DNA of 64,000 nucleotides from Maricaulis sp036231565 (lineage in GTDB: Bacteria; Pseudomonadota; Alphaproteobacteria; Caulobacterales; Maricaulaceae), in assembly GCA_036231565.1 (NCBI GenBank), contig JAZAHA010000005.1, forward strand, positions 96,923 through 160,922, given 5' to 3'. Both the position numbers and the translations under genes were made by a program. This document shows positions 8,678 through 17,538 of the stretch, piece after piece. The notes below the pieces were generated by a model. It saw only the letters and a program-made list of their open reading frames with translations, searched no databases and had not been told where the DNA came from. The first letter of the stretch is position 1; each line of letters starts with the position of its first letter.

Positions 8678-9986
8678 CCACCCGCTCCATCACGCAGATG
8701 TAAAACCCGTCGGTATCGGTCCGGCCGGGCGAGAGCTGGATCGCGCCGTGTTCGCCGACGCAGGGCTCCAGCATTGCGCGGGCGCCTTCGGCGAGGTGGC
8801 CGCTGGCTTCGATCACATCCAGCGCCGGGACCGGTTTGAACGCATCGGTGCGATCGAGGAAGGCGGCGACCCGGTCGCCATTCTCCTCGGGCAGAACCGA
8901 ACAGGTGACATAGACCAGACGGCCGCCGGGCTTCACATAGCGCCGGGCGCGTTCCAGCACCGTGTCCTGCTCGGCCATGCGCTTGTCGAGTGCTGCCGGC
9001 TTGAGACGCCATTTCGCATCGGGCCGCCGGCGCCAGGTGCCGGTTCCGGTGCACGGGGCATCGCAGAACACGACATCCATTTTCTCAACAAATTCTGACA
9101 AGGCCTTGTCTTCATTGCCGTCATGGACCTGAACATTGCGCGACCCGGCCCGCTTCAGACGCGGCCAGATGGCCCGCAGCCGGCGCCAGTCCAGATCCCA
9201 GGCATGGACCTGTCCGGTATTCATCAGCAGCGCTGACAGGGCGAGCGTCTTGCCGCCTGCACCGGCGCAATAATCCAGGATCTGCTGGCCTGGCTGGGCG
9301 CCCGCGGCCAGCGCGGCCAGCTGCGACCCGGCATCCTGCACCTCGACCCAGCCCTTGCCATAGGCGGGAATGCTCTCGGCGGCGGCCGCCTTGCCCCGCG
9401 GATCGCGCTGGGCAATCCGAATACCCGAGCGCACTAGAGGGGTATTTTCGGCCGCTTTGAGTTTCGACGATACTTCCTTGAAAGCCTTGTCGAAATCAGC
9501 TTTCAGTTCATTCACTCTCAGATCGACCGGAGCGCGGGAAGACAGGGCGTGGCCCTCCTCGGCTGCCGCATCGCCGAAGGCGCGCAGCAGGCTCTCTTCC
9601 AGCCATTCGGGCACATCGGCCCGCACGTGGAGCGGCGCATCGGAAATGTCGCGGACCAGGCCGGCCCGCTCCGCTTCGCTCAGCGGTTCAGGCGCGTGCT
9701 CGTCGCCCTCGAACAGGGCGTCGATCTCGTCAGCGGACAATCCCCAGATACGGCCGACCGTACCCAGGGCCAGCGCCCGCGCCGAGCCCTCTCCCATCGC
9801 ATGGGCGATCGATGCCTGGTGCCGCAGCGCGTCGAGCACGAGGCCCGCAATCCAGGCCCGGTCGCCGGATCCGGCAAAGCGGTGCGCCTTGCCCCAGTCG
9901 CGCACGGCGTCCTTCACCGGCTGGTGCTGACGCGTCAGCGTGTCGAGGATTTCAATGGCCGCAGCGATACGGGCGCCGTCTCTCAT
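8670..9986 (-). CDS. rsmB: RsmB/NOP-family RNA cytosine methyltransferase
   Basis: The 438-residue enzyme methylates cytosine C5 in rRNA using S-adenosylmethionine. An N-terminal NusB-like helical part (about 1-150) precedes the Rossmann methyltransferase domain. The SAM loop is DYCAGAGGKTLAL, and the two catalytic cysteines of the NOP family are present as DAPCTGTGTW and VTCSVLPEEN. I start at the ATG at 9986. An open frame continues much further upstream, but it crosses the repeat at 10011-10195 and has no family similarity. RsmB proper is the best name; other RsmB-like paralogues are possible. Confidence 0.9.
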   Translation of the reverse strand: MRDGARIAAAIEILDTLTRQHQPVKDAVRDWGKAHRFAGSGDRAWIAGLVLDALRHQASIAHAMGEGSARALALGTVGRIWGLSADEIDALFEGDEHAPEPLSEAERAGLVRDISDAPLHVRADVPEWLEESLLRAFGDAAAEEGHALSSRAPVDLRVNELKADFDKAFKEVSSKLKAAENTPLVRSGIRIAQRDPRGKAAAAESIPAYGKGWVEVQDAGSQLAALAAGAQPGQQILDYCAGAGGKTLALSALLMNTGQVHAWDLDWRRLRAIWPRLKRAGSRNVQVHDGNEDKALSEFVEKMDVVFCDAPCTGTGTWRRRPDAKWRLKPAALDKRMAEQDTVLERARRYVKPGGRLVYVTCSVLPEENGDRVAAFLDRTDAFKPVPALDVIEASGHLAEGARAMLEPCVGEHGAIQLSPGRTDTDGFYICVMERVGE

Positions 9987-10010
9987 GGGGTGCGATCCTG
10001 TCTGTCTTTC

Positions 10011-10195
10011 TTCCCCGCAATGCGGGGAAGTGGGCCCTCCATAGCCGAAGGCGGCGGAGGGGTCGAAGGGGCGCCTTCCGTAGCGCAAGCGAAGGAAGGC
10101 GAATAGTGCCTGCCACACAGATACCGCCGCGCTGTCGCGCAGCGGCCCCTCCACCCCGCCGTTGGCGCGGTCCCCCTCCCCGCGAGGCGGGGAGG
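10011..10195. repeat. Intergenic repeat region with two GC-rich hairpins
   Basis: The gap between rsmB and the DUF3088 gene is bounded by two hairpins: CTTCCCCGC/GCGGGGAAG on the left and CCTCCCCGC/GCGGGGAGG on the right. Between them are GAAGGCGG and CTTCCGTAGCGCAAGCGAAGG palindromic pieces. The flanks resemble the ends of the two repeats near 19.8 and 20.3 kb, so this is probably a member of the same dispersed family. Confidence 0.65.
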
Positions 10196-10198
10196 AAA

Positions 10199-10567
10199 TT
10201 ATTTCGGCCGGGCTCCGCCATGGGTGGCGGCGAGCTGGCGGCAGATCGTCCTGGGGTCGGTGAAGATGCGAAGGCCGTTCACCACGGCCTCCGGCTCTTC
10301 GTGCGCCACCGTGTCCCCGGCGAGGATCAGGGTCGGCGCGTTCTGGTGATCGGCATCCAGCAGGGCGACAATCTCGGCCCGCGGCCGGGCATAGTCGACA
10401 CGCACCAGGGTGATGGCATCCACCCAGTGCGGATTGACCGAGAGCGCGCCCTCCATTGTGCAGCAATCGGCGCACAGCCAGGGACCGCCATCGGCGTCCT
10501 GCCACTGGCCGGTCAGCAGGAAGAGCACATCTTTGGACAGATCGAGCGGCGGCTGGTCCTGCATCAT
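10199..10567 (-). CDS. DUF3088 family protein
   Basis: The 122-residue product starts at the ATG at 10567, whose ATGA overlaps the stop of the upstream MAPEG gene. The N-terminal half has a cysteine cluster (WLCADCCTMEGAL), and the C-terminal half includes LLDADHQNAPTLIL, which looks thioredoxin-like. DUF3088 proteins have no established function as far as I know. The tight overlap argues for a shared transcript with the membrane glutathione-metabolism-like gene upstream; a thiol or redox role is inference only. Confidence 0.8.
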   Translation of the reverse strand: MMQDQPPLDLSKDVLFLLTGQWQDADGGPWLCADCCTMEGALSVNPHWVDAITLVRVDYARPRAEIVALLDADHQNAPTLILAGDTVAHEEPEAVVNGLRIFTDPRTICRQLAATHGGARPK

Positions 10568-10980
10568 CGGGTGAGCACCTCGATGGCCATGAAGACCCAG
10601 AATGCGGCCAGCACGAGCACGCTTGCCAGGAAGGCAGCGAAGCGGTGCAGCATGTGATTGGTGGTGATGTGGATCGCGACATGCACGATACGCAACCCGA
10701 CCCAGACCCAGGCCAGGGTGAGCAGGAGATCTCCGGCAACGCCGAACACGCCTGCAAACAGCACGCCGGCATAGAAGAGGATCGGTGTTTCCAGCTGGTT
10801 CTGATAGGCGTTGGAGAATTGCATCGACCGTTTCGGCCATGCCTTCTGCCCCAGCGCCACCTCGGACACTTTCACCTCGCCCCGCCGGATTGCAGCGGTC
10901 CGGGTCAACCCGGTCGCAATCACCAACGCGAAGGTCAGCGCCACCTGCACCAGGACCGGATAGAGAAAAGCCGTGTTCAT
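10564..10980 (-). CDS. MAPEG family membrane protein
   Basis: The 138-residue protein has four hydrophobic helices and the MAPEG pattern: an AxxNxxE-like motif appears as FSNAYQNQLETPILFY, followed by a helix with GLRIVHVAIHIT. MAPEG proteins are membrane-associated enzymes of glutathione and eicosanoid metabolism in eukaryotes; bacterial versions are mostly uncharacterised. It is the first gene of a two-gene unit with DUF3088. Confidence 0.88.
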   Translation of the reverse strand: MNTAFLYPVLVQVALTFALVIATGLTRTAAIRRGEVKVSEVALGQKAWPKRSMQFSNAYQNQLETPILFYAGVLFAGVFGVAGDLLLTLAWVWVGLRIVHVAIHITTNHMLHRFAAFLASVLVLAAFWVFMAIEVLTR

Positions 10981-11105
10981 TGCATCACTCCCCTTTTACT
11001 GCCGCACGCCCGGCGGCACTGCGCGACCCTAGGCAGGCTTTCCGGCGAACGACAGCCATCCGTGATGGATGGCTGCCATACACCGGTTTTGGCAGCGCCC
11101 GCAGA

Positions 11106-12575
11106 CTAGCTCGTGGTCGGGTAGTTCGGCGCTTCGCGCGTGATCTTCACGTCGTGCACATGGCTTTCGCGCAGGCCCGCATTCGTAATGCGCACGAATT
11201 GCGCGCGATTGTGCAGATCGGCAATCGTGCGCGAACCGGTATAGCCCATGGCCGCGCGCAGACCGCCGACCATCTGGTGCAGGATCGGACCGACCGGCCC
11301 CTTGTAGGGCACCTGGCCTTCAATCCCTTCGGGCACCAGCTTCATGCGCTCGGTATCCTTCTGGAAGTAACGGTCGGCGGAGCCCGCCGCCATCGCCCCC
11401 AGCGAACCCATGCCGCGATAGGATTTGTAGGACCGGCCCTGGTAGAGGAAGACCTCGCCCGGCGCTTCTTCCGTGCCGGCCAGCAGCGAGCCGATCATCA
11501 CGCAGTGCGCGCCGGCCGCGATGGCCTTGGCCATGTCGCCGGAGAATTTGATCCCGCCATCGGCGATGATGCAGGCATCGGAGCCTTCCGCGGCGCGGCG
11601 GGCATCCATGATCGCCGTCAGCTGCGGCACGCCGACACCGGCGACCACGCGCGTCGTGCAGATCGAGCCCGGCCCGATCCCGACTTTCACGCAATCCGCA
11701 CCGGCATCGATCAGCGCTTTGGCACCGTCATAGGTCGCCACATTGCCGGCGACCACACGCGCGGCGCTGGAAGATTTCTTGACCCGGGTCACCTGGTCGA
11801 GCACCGACTTGCTCTGGCCGTGGGCCGTGTCGATCACCACCACGTCCACACCGGCATCCATCAGGGCCACAGCACGCTCGAAACCGCTGTCGCCGACCGT
11901 CGTCGCCGCCGCACAGCGCAGACGCCCCTGGGCGTCCTTGGCGGCCATCGGGTGGGCCTGGGCCTTTTCCATATCCTTCACCGTGATCAGGCCGATGCAG
12001 CGATCCTGGTCATCGACTACCAGCAGGCGTTCGATCCGGTGTTTGTGCAGCTTGGCGCGCGCCTCGTCCTGGGAGGCGCCCTCACGCACCGTCACCACGT
12101 CGCGCGTCATCAGATTGCCGACCTTCTCGTTCGGGTCGTCGGCAAAGCGCACATCGCGGTTGGTGATGATGCCCACCAGCTTGCCCGGCAGGCCATTGCC
12201 ATTGCCTTCGACAACCGGGATGCCGGAAATCCGGTGCTGGGCGATCAGGGCGCGCAGATCGGCAAGCGTCGCGTCCGGCGAGATCGTCACCGGATTGACC
12301 ACCATGCCGCTCTCGAACCGCTTGACCCGGCGGACCTCTTCGGCCTGCTCGGCGATGGTGAGATTGCGGTGGATCACCGCCAGGCCACCGGCCTGGGCCA
12401 TGGCGATCGCCATGCCGCTCTCGGAGACGGTGTCCATGGCGGCGGCCATCACGGGAATGTTCAGTCCGACATCGCTGGCGATGCGGGTGGACACATTGGC
12501 GTCGGCGGGGAGAACTTCGGACGGGCCGGGCTGCAAGAGCACGTCGTCGAAGGTGAGACCTTCGCGAATCTCCAT
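11106..12575 (-). CDS. guaB: Inosine-5'-monophosphate dehydrogenase
   Basis: The 489-residue enzyme oxidises IMP to XMP with NAD, the committed step to guanine nucleotides. The TIM barrel carries the catalytic cysteine loop GIGPGSICTTR, the NAD-binding VVIDTAHG and the flap stretch YRGMGSLGAM. Two CBS domains are inserted near residues 95-210. The start ATG at 12575 has an AAAGGAG ribosome site. Length and motif order are normal. It acts upstream of GuaA (3199-4773). Confidence 0.98.
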   Translation of the reverse strand: MEIREGLTFDDVLLQPGPSEVLPADANVSTRIASDVGLNIPVMAAAMDTVSESGMAIAMAQAGGLAVIHRNLTIAEQAEEVRRVKRFESGMVVNPVTISPDATLADLRALIAQHRISGIPVVEGNGNGLPGKLVGIITNRDVRFADDPNEKVGNLMTRDVVTVREGASQDEARAKLHKHRIERLLVVDDQDRCIGLITVKDMEKAQAHPMAAKDAQGRLRCAAATTVGDSGFERAVALMDAGVDVVVIDTAHGQSKSVLDQVTRVKKSSSAARVVAGNVATYDGAKALIDAGADCVKVGIGPGSICTTRVVAGVGVPQLTAIMDARRAAEGSDACIIADGGIKFSGDMAKAIAAGAHCVMIGSLLAGTEEAPGEVFLYQGRSYKSYRGMGSLGAMAAGSADRYFQKDTERMKLVPEGIEGQVPYKGPVGPILHQMVGGLRAAMGYTGSRTIADLHNRAQFVRITNAGLRESHVHDVKITREAPNYPTTS

Positions 12576-12758
12576 GGGAGACTCCTTTCTGCTGCTTGCG
12601 GCGCGGCTTTAGTCCGGATTCGACAGAGTGGCAAGGGGGCGGGGTGCGACATCGCGGAATTGTCGCATTTGGCGAGGCCGCACCAGGCAGGGATCTGCCG
12701 CTTGTTGCCGCCTGGTTCCGCATTGGCACATATTGCCACCCTGACAAAGGAGCGCCTC

Positions 12759-13019
12759 ATGGCCACACGCAATGTCGTCCTGACCGAAGCCTAGTCCGGG
12801 CTGATTGACCGGCTGGTGGCATCTGGACGCTTCCAGAATGCCTCGGAAGCCATGCGGGCCGGCCTGCGGCTTCTGGAAACCGCGGAGGCGGAACTTGCCC
12901 TGCTGCGTGACCGGCTTCAAACCGGCATCGAGCAGGCCCGGACCGGCGAACTCGCCGCCGGCAGCGGCGAAGATGCCGTACGCCGGGCTTTCGCACAGGC
13001 CCGGGCAAGCAAGGATTGA
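12759..13019 (+). pseudogene. parD-type antitoxin gene interrupted by an amber codon
   Basis: Reading from the ATG at 12759 (behind AAAGGAG) gives MATRNVVLTEA, then TAG at 12792-12794, then in the same frame SGLIDRLVASGRFQNASEAM and a glutamate-rich helix to 13019. Apart from the stop, this is a full 86-codon ParD/CopG-like ribbon-helix-helix antitoxin. The position is commonly glutamine in this family, so a single CAG to TAG change explains it. A GTG at 12816 could restart a 67-residue fragment lacking the DNA-binding beta strand. No parE-type toxin gene follows in the 385 bases downstream, so this is probably an orphan relic. Confidence 0.75.
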
Positions 13020-13028
13020 CCCGCAAGC

Positions 13029-13052
13029 GGGGATAACCCCGATCTTATCCCC
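13029..13052. repeat. Perfect inverted repeat after the parD relic
   Basis: The arms GGGGATAA and TTATCCCC are perfectly complementary around an 8-base spacer. The repeat sits 9 bases past the parD relic stop. It could be a weak terminator or an operator; no T-run follows. Confidence 0.55.
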
Positions 13053-13171
13053 ACCTGCCAAATACCGCGCATAATCACCCCACGGTCCGCTGTCGCCGGT
13101 GCACAGGCAAGGCGGACCGGGTGGCGCTGAGGCGGGCACGATCGGCCGGCTTCTTAATCGGCTTCACCGGG

Positions 13172-13241
13172 TTGCAGACGATCCTGCGGGACTTCTCGTA
13201 CCCATATTAGATACCGGATACCCCCGAAGGGTCGTCTGCAA
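13172..13241. other. Long stem-loop in gene-free DNA upstream of the GGDEF-EAL gene
   Basis: The gap 13020-13404 contains no convincing gene. Within it TTGCAGACGATCC pairs with GGGTCGTCTGCAA (12 of 13 positions), 44 bases apart. Smaller hairpins lie in between and alongside. It could be a structured leader or a small RNA on either strand. No known RNA family is recognised. Confidence 0.45.
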
Positions 13242-13404
13242 TGCCCGCCCTCCGGCGCTGATACGCCCGGAGATGCTTTCGTGCGCCCGTGAGAGACAGG
13301 CGCATATCCCCAATCAAATTGAGGACTTCCGGACACCAAATATCAATATGCCGGTGCGACAAACCGCCCCATAGCGCGACCAGAAAAGAAAGTTGGGGTT
13401 GGTC

Positions 13405-15450
13405 ATGCGGGTGATTACCTGTCTGTTCACGGAACATAATCTCTGGCTGGTGCTGCTGGCAGCGGCGATGTGTGTCATCGGCTCCTTCGCCACGCTGCGG
13501 CTGGGCCGCCGGGCTGCGGCCAGCGAAGCCACACCGGAGCGTCTGGGCTGGCAGTTCCTGACGGCCGTCTGTGCCGGATCCTCGATCTGGACCACCCATT
13601 TCATCGCCATGCTGGGCTATCAGCCCGGCGTCCCCGTGAGCTTCGACGCCGCCCTGACCGTCATCTCGATGATCATTGCCATTGCCGGCACGGGCATCGG
13701 CATCCTGCTGTCGACCGCCCCGCTGGGCCGGCTGGCCAATCCGCTGGGCGGTGCCGTGTTCGGCCTGGCCATCGCGGCGATGCATTTCACCGGCATGTTC
13801 GCCTATCGCGTCGACGGGCTGGTCTCCTGGGACCAGGCCTATATCACCGCCTCCATCATCCTGTCGGTCACGCTGACCGCCCTCGCCTTCATGGGCGTGA
13901 AGCGCTGGACCACGGGCGCGATGTCCTACGCACCGGCCGGCATTCTCGTGCTGGCCATCGTCGCGCTTCACTTCACCGGCATGGCCGCCTTCGAAGTCAC
14001 CCCGCTGGCGGGGATCGAGCACGGCGCCGACAGCGCGGCCTTCCGCGCCATGGCGCTGTCGATCGCGGTTGGCGGCCTGGTGATCGTCGGCACCGGCATG
14101 TCGAGCTATCTGATCGATACCCGCGTGCGCGAAAGCTCCGACGAACGCCTGCGCCACATGGCGCTGCACGATCCGCTGACCGGCCTGCCCAACCGCACCA
14201 GCTTCAATGCCTGCCTCGATGCCTGGCTGGCCGAGGCCGAGGATGGCGGCGTGGCGGTGATCGGGATCGATCTCAATCGCTTCAAGGAAATCAACGATGT
14301 CTGGGGACATGAAGCCGGCGACGCCGTGTTGTGCACCCTGGCCGATCGTCTGAAGGGCTTTGTCGGCCGCACACATTTCGCCGCCCGCCTCGGCGGTGAC
14401 GAATTCAGCGTGGTCCTGCGCACCGACTCGCGCATCGGCCTGCAGGAACGGGTCGAAGCCATCGAGAGCCTGTTCAACGATCCCGTCGTGTTCGGCGAGT
14501 ACAAGTCGGCGACCGGCGCCAGCCTGGGTATCGCCGTCTATCCGCAGGACGGCACCGACCGTGACACGCTGGTGCGCAATGCCGACCTGGCGATGTACAA
14601 GGCCAAGGTGGATCCGCTGCAGGATGTCTGCTTCTACGATACCGGCCTGGGCGAGGCCGTGCGCGAACGCCGGGCCCTGGCGAGCGATCTGCGCGAAGCC
14701 ATCGAGACCGACCAGCTGCAGCTGCACTACCAGGTCCAGACCTCGATCGACAGCGGCGATATCCGTGGCTACGAGGCGCTGCTGCGCTGGACCCATCCGA
14801 CGCGCGGACGCATCGGTCCGGACGATTTCATTCCCCTCGCCGAGGCCAACGGCCTGATCCTGCCGCTGGGCGAATGGGTGCTGCGCCGCGCCTGCGAAGA
14901 CGCCATGCGCTGGTCCGAGCCGCACAAGATTGCGGTCAATCTCTCCGCCGTGCAGCTGACGCACACCGGCCTGCCGCAGCAGATCCACCAGATCCTGGTG
15001 GAGACCGGCCTGCCGCCGTCCCGCCTCGAGATCGAGCTGACCGAGACCGCCGTCATCAAGGACCGCGTGCAATCCCTGCACATCATGCGGCAGATCAAGG
15101 CGCTCGGCGTCTCCGTCGCGCTCGACGATTTCGGAACGGGTTATTCCTCGCTGGATATCCTGCGCACCTTCCCCTTCGACAAGATCAAGCTGGACAAGTC
15201 CTTCACCGAGGAACTCGAGCACGATCACCGTTCGCTGGCCGTGGTGCGCGCCATCCTGGCGCTGGCCAAGAGCCTGGGCATTCCGGTGCTCGCCGAAGGC
15301 ATCGAGACCGTGCAGCAGCTCGACCTCCTGCGCAGCGAGGCCTGCGACGAGGGCCAGGGCTATTATCTCGGACGCCCGGCCCCGATGGACGTGGTCAGCA
15401 ATGCCGACAGCGCAGCTTCGACGATAGACCGGGACGACGCCGTGGCGTAG
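13405..15450 (+). CDS. MHYT-GGDEF-EAL cyclic-di-GMP turnover protein
   Basis: The 681-residue protein has seven membrane helices in an N-terminal MHYT sensor (about 1-240). Its three repeats are THFIAMLGY, MHFTGMFAY and LHFTGMAAF, thought to bind metal and sense a diatomic gas. A GGDEF domain follows, with an intact GGDEF near residue 330, then an EAL domain with an intact YEALLRW near 457 and the DDFGTGYSSL loop. Both synthesis and hydrolysis of cyclic-di-GMP are therefore possible. A TTG four codons upstream (13393) is an alternative start. Such proteins commonly switch between motile and surface-attached life. Confidence 0.93.
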   Translation: MRVITCLFTEHNLWLVLLAAAMCVIGSFATLRLGRRAAASEATPERLGWQFLTAVCAGSSIWTTHFIAMLGYQPGVPVSFDAALTVISMIIAIAGTGIGILLSTAPLGRLANPLGGAVFGLAIAAMHFTGMFAYRVDGLVSWDQAYITASIILSVTLTALAFMGVKRWTTGAMSYAPAGILVLAIVALHFTGMAAFEVTPLAGIEHGADSAAFRAMALSIAVGGLVIVGTGMSSYLIDTRVRESSDERLRHMALHDPLTGLPNRTSFNACLDAWLAEAEDGGVAVIGIDLNRFKEINDVWGHEAGDAVLCTLADRLKGFVGRTHFAARLGGDEFSVVLRTDSRIGLQERVEAIESLFNDPVVFGEYKSATGASLGIAVYPQDGTDRDTLVRNADLAMYKAKVDPLQDVCFYDTGLGEAVRERRALASDLREAIETDQLQLHYQVQTSIDSGDIRGYEALLRWTHPTRGRIGPDDFIPLAEANGLILPLGEWVLRRACEDAMRWSEPHKIAVNLSAVQLTHTGLPQQIHQILVETGLPPSRLEIELTETAVIKDRVQSLHIMRQIKALGVSVALDDFGTGYSSLDILRTFPFDKIKLDKSFTEELEHDHRSLAVVRAILALAKSLGIPVLAEGIETVQQLDLLRSEACDEGQGYYLGRPAPMDVVSNADSAASTIDRDDAVA

Positions 15451-15471
15451 GGCCCGCGCAAGGCCTGACCG

Positions 15472-16227
15472 TCAGCCCTTCTGCCCCCGGAATCCCGTCG
15501 CGACGACAAAGGTCTCGGCACTCTCGGAGCGGCTGGCGTCGGGTTTGAAGTGACGGACCTTGTCGAAATTGGCCTTCAGCAGGTCGAGCAGTTCGCCCTC
15601 GGCGCCGCCCTGGAAGACCTTGGCGACGAAAAAGCCGCCAGGCTTGAGGGTTTCCAGCGCGAAGTGGGCGGCCAGTTCGACCAGGGCGACGATGCGCAGA
15701 TGGTCGGTCTTCTTGTGGCCGGTCGTCCAGGGCGCCAGATCCGAGATCACGGCATCGGCAGGCCCGCCCATTTCCGCTTTCACCAGATCCGGTGCGTCAT
15801 CCGCCGAAAAATCATGCTGCAGCAGGGTGGCCCCGGCGATGGGTTCGATTTCCAGCAGGTCGATCCCGACGACTTCGGCCGCATCCTTCTTCAGCGCCAC
15901 CTGCACCCAGCCGCCCGGCGCCGAGCCGAGATCGACGATCCGCATGCCGGGGCGCAAGAGGTGGAAGCGCTCGTCCAGCTGGATCAGCTTGTAGGCCGCG
16001 CGCGAGCGATAGCCCTCCATCTGGGCCTTCTTCACATACGGGTCGTTCAGCTGGCGCTGCAGCCAGCGCGTGGAGGAGGACTTGCGACCACGCGCCGTCT
16101 TGACGCGTTCGAACATCTGCTTGGCCGCACGGGCATCCCCGCCCTTGGTGACAGGGCCGGACCGGCGCCGGCGGCGGCCGCCGCTCTCACCCTCGCCTTC
16201 CGGCTTGTCGCTGTTGTCGTCGCTCAT
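15472..16227 (-). CDS. rlmE: 23S rRNA 2'-O-ribose methyltransferase RlmE (FtsJ)
   Basis: The 251-residue enzyme methylates the 2'-hydroxyl of U2552 in 23S rRNA. The SAM-binding loop is VDLGSAPGGWVQVALKK, and the catalytic set includes the DLAPWTTGHKKTDH loop and VAKVFQGGAEGE (K-D-K-E tetrad). The N-terminal 40 residues form a basic, low-complexity extension (GGRRRRRSGPVTKG) longer than in E. coli, common in alphaproteobacteria. Its start overlaps the stop of the upstream ppx/gppA gene by ATGA, so translation is coupled. Confidence 0.95.
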   Translation of the reverse strand: MSDDNSDKPEGEGESGGRRRRRSGPVTKGGDARAAKQMFERVKTARGRKSSSTRWLQRQLNDPYVKKAQMEGYRSRAAYKLIQLDERFHLLRPGMRIVDLGSAPGGWVQVALKKDAAEVVGIDLLEIEPIAGATLLQHDFSADDAPDLVKAEMGGPADAVISDLAPWTTGHKKTDHLRIVALVELAAHFALETLKPGGFFVAKVFQGGAEGELLDLLKANFDKVRHFKPDASRSESAETFVVATGFRGQKG

Positions 16228-17330
16228 TCTTCGCCATCCGTCTCGTCACTGCCGCGGCGGCGCTTGCGGCGGCGCTTGCGCGACTTGCGCATCAGGTTCA
16301 GCAGCATGCCTTCGCGCAGACCCCGGTCGCCGACACGCAGCCGGTCCGCCGGCCAGGCCTCTGCCACTGCCTCGTAGATCGCACAGCCCGCGAGCACAAG
16401 TTCGGCGCGGTCCGAACCGATCGTCGGTTCCAGCGCCCGGCCCGCCACATCCAGATTGCGCAGGCGGGCGCAGGCGGCCAGCGCCTCCTCGCCCGACATC
16501 CACAGCCCGTCCACGCGGGAGCGGTCATAGCGCGGCAGGCGCAGGTGCACGCCGGCCATCGAGGTCACCGTTCCGGACGTGCCGACCAGATGCCCCCGCC
16601 CTTCGCTGAACAGCGGCCGCATCGCCCGGGCGCCGCGCGGGGTTTTCATCAGTCCGGCGGCATAGGCCTTCATCTCATTATACCAGGCCTCGCGATCCTC
16701 GCGTTCGGGAAAGCGTTCGGACAGGGTGACAACGCCCACCGGCGTTGAGGTCCAGGACTTCATCGGCGGACGGCCACCGCTTTGCGGACCGCCGCGTCTG
16801 CGCCACTCGGCCAGATCCACCCAGGAAAGCTCCGTCGAGCCGCCGCCGATATCGATCACCAGCGCCGCATCCTTTTCCGGATCCAGCAGGTCGACACAGC
16901 CATGCACGGCCAGCCGCGCCTCTTCCTCCGGCGAGATCAGGTCGAATTCCAGCCCGGTCTCCGTGCGCACGCGCTCGAGGAAGGCCTCGCCATTGCCCGC
17001 CATGCGGCAGGCCTGGGTAGCGATGGAGCGGTAGCGGATGGATTTGTGACGCCGGATCTTGGAGGCGCAGATCTTCAGCGCCTCGACCGCCCGGTCCATG
17101 GCATCGTCGGAAAGCCTGCCCTCGGCAGCCACGCCCTCGCCCAGGCGCACGACGCGCGAAAAGGCGTCGATTACCTGGAAGCCGCTGCCGGTGCGATGCG
17201 CCAGCAGCATGCGGCAATTATTCGTACCCAGATCGATCGCGCCGTACACCGGAGACGGCGCGCGCTTGCGCCGGTTCCGTTTGCGTCCGGCGGCGACCTT
17301 ACCCGGTTCCCCGGGTGATGGCTCCGCCAT
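16224..17330 (-). CDS. Ppx/GppA-family exopolyphosphatase / pppGpp phosphatase
   Basis: The 368-residue protein belongs to the ASKHA-fold phosphatases acting on inorganic polyphosphate or pppGpp. The phosphate-1 loop is YGAIDLGTNNCRMLLA and the second is ALVIDIGGGSTELSW. I take the ATG at 17330, preceded by GAGAGGAC; the frame stays open upstream without family similarity. The C-terminus is strongly basic (RKRRRKRRRG). It lacks the long C-terminal HD part of E. coli Ppx, as is usual for the short alphaproteobacterial form. It is cotranscribed with rlmE. Confidence 0.9.
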   Translation of the reverse strand: MAEPSPGEPGKVAAGRKRNRRKRAPSPVYGAIDLGTNNCRMLLAHRTGSGFQVIDAFSRVVRLGEGVAAEGRLSDDAMDRAVEALKICASKIRRHKSIRYRSIATQACRMAGNGEAFLERVRTETGLEFDLISPEEEARLAVHGCVDLLDPEKDAALVIDIGGGSTELSWVDLAEWRRRGGPQSGGRPPMKSWTSTPVGVVTLSERFPEREDREAWYNEMKAYAAGLMKTPRGARAMRPLFSEGRGHLVGTSGTVTSMAGVHLRLPRYDRSRVDGLWMSGEEALAACARLRNLDVAGRALEPTIGSDRAELVLAGCAIYEAVAEAWPADRLRVGDRGLREGMLLNLMRKSRKRRRKRRRGSDETDGEE

Positions 17331-17538
17331 GATAGTCCTCTCGCCGCCCGGCGCGCCTGGATCCCGGAAGGGGAGCACGAACCCGCAAGGGCCCGCCGGC
17401 GCGACACGAATCGGCCTGATACCGTTTCGAAACCAGAATACTCCCCTTGCCCCGGCCTGCAAGGATGCGTGACGCATCGCCCGTGTTTTCGTAGCTTATT
17501 GCCGGAAAGCCCCCATATTGAGGGGTATGAACACTTTA

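Noticed and set aside
9987..10772. N-terminal extension of the RsmB gene
   Set aside because: The frame is open but crosses a palindromic repeat, the DUF3088 gene and part of the MAPEG gene in another frame. The family starts at the ATG at 9986.
13020..13404. Cyclic-di-GMP riboswitch before the GGDEF-EAL gene
   Set aside because: The hairpins do not show the conserved cores of either known class, so only a generic structured region is claimed.
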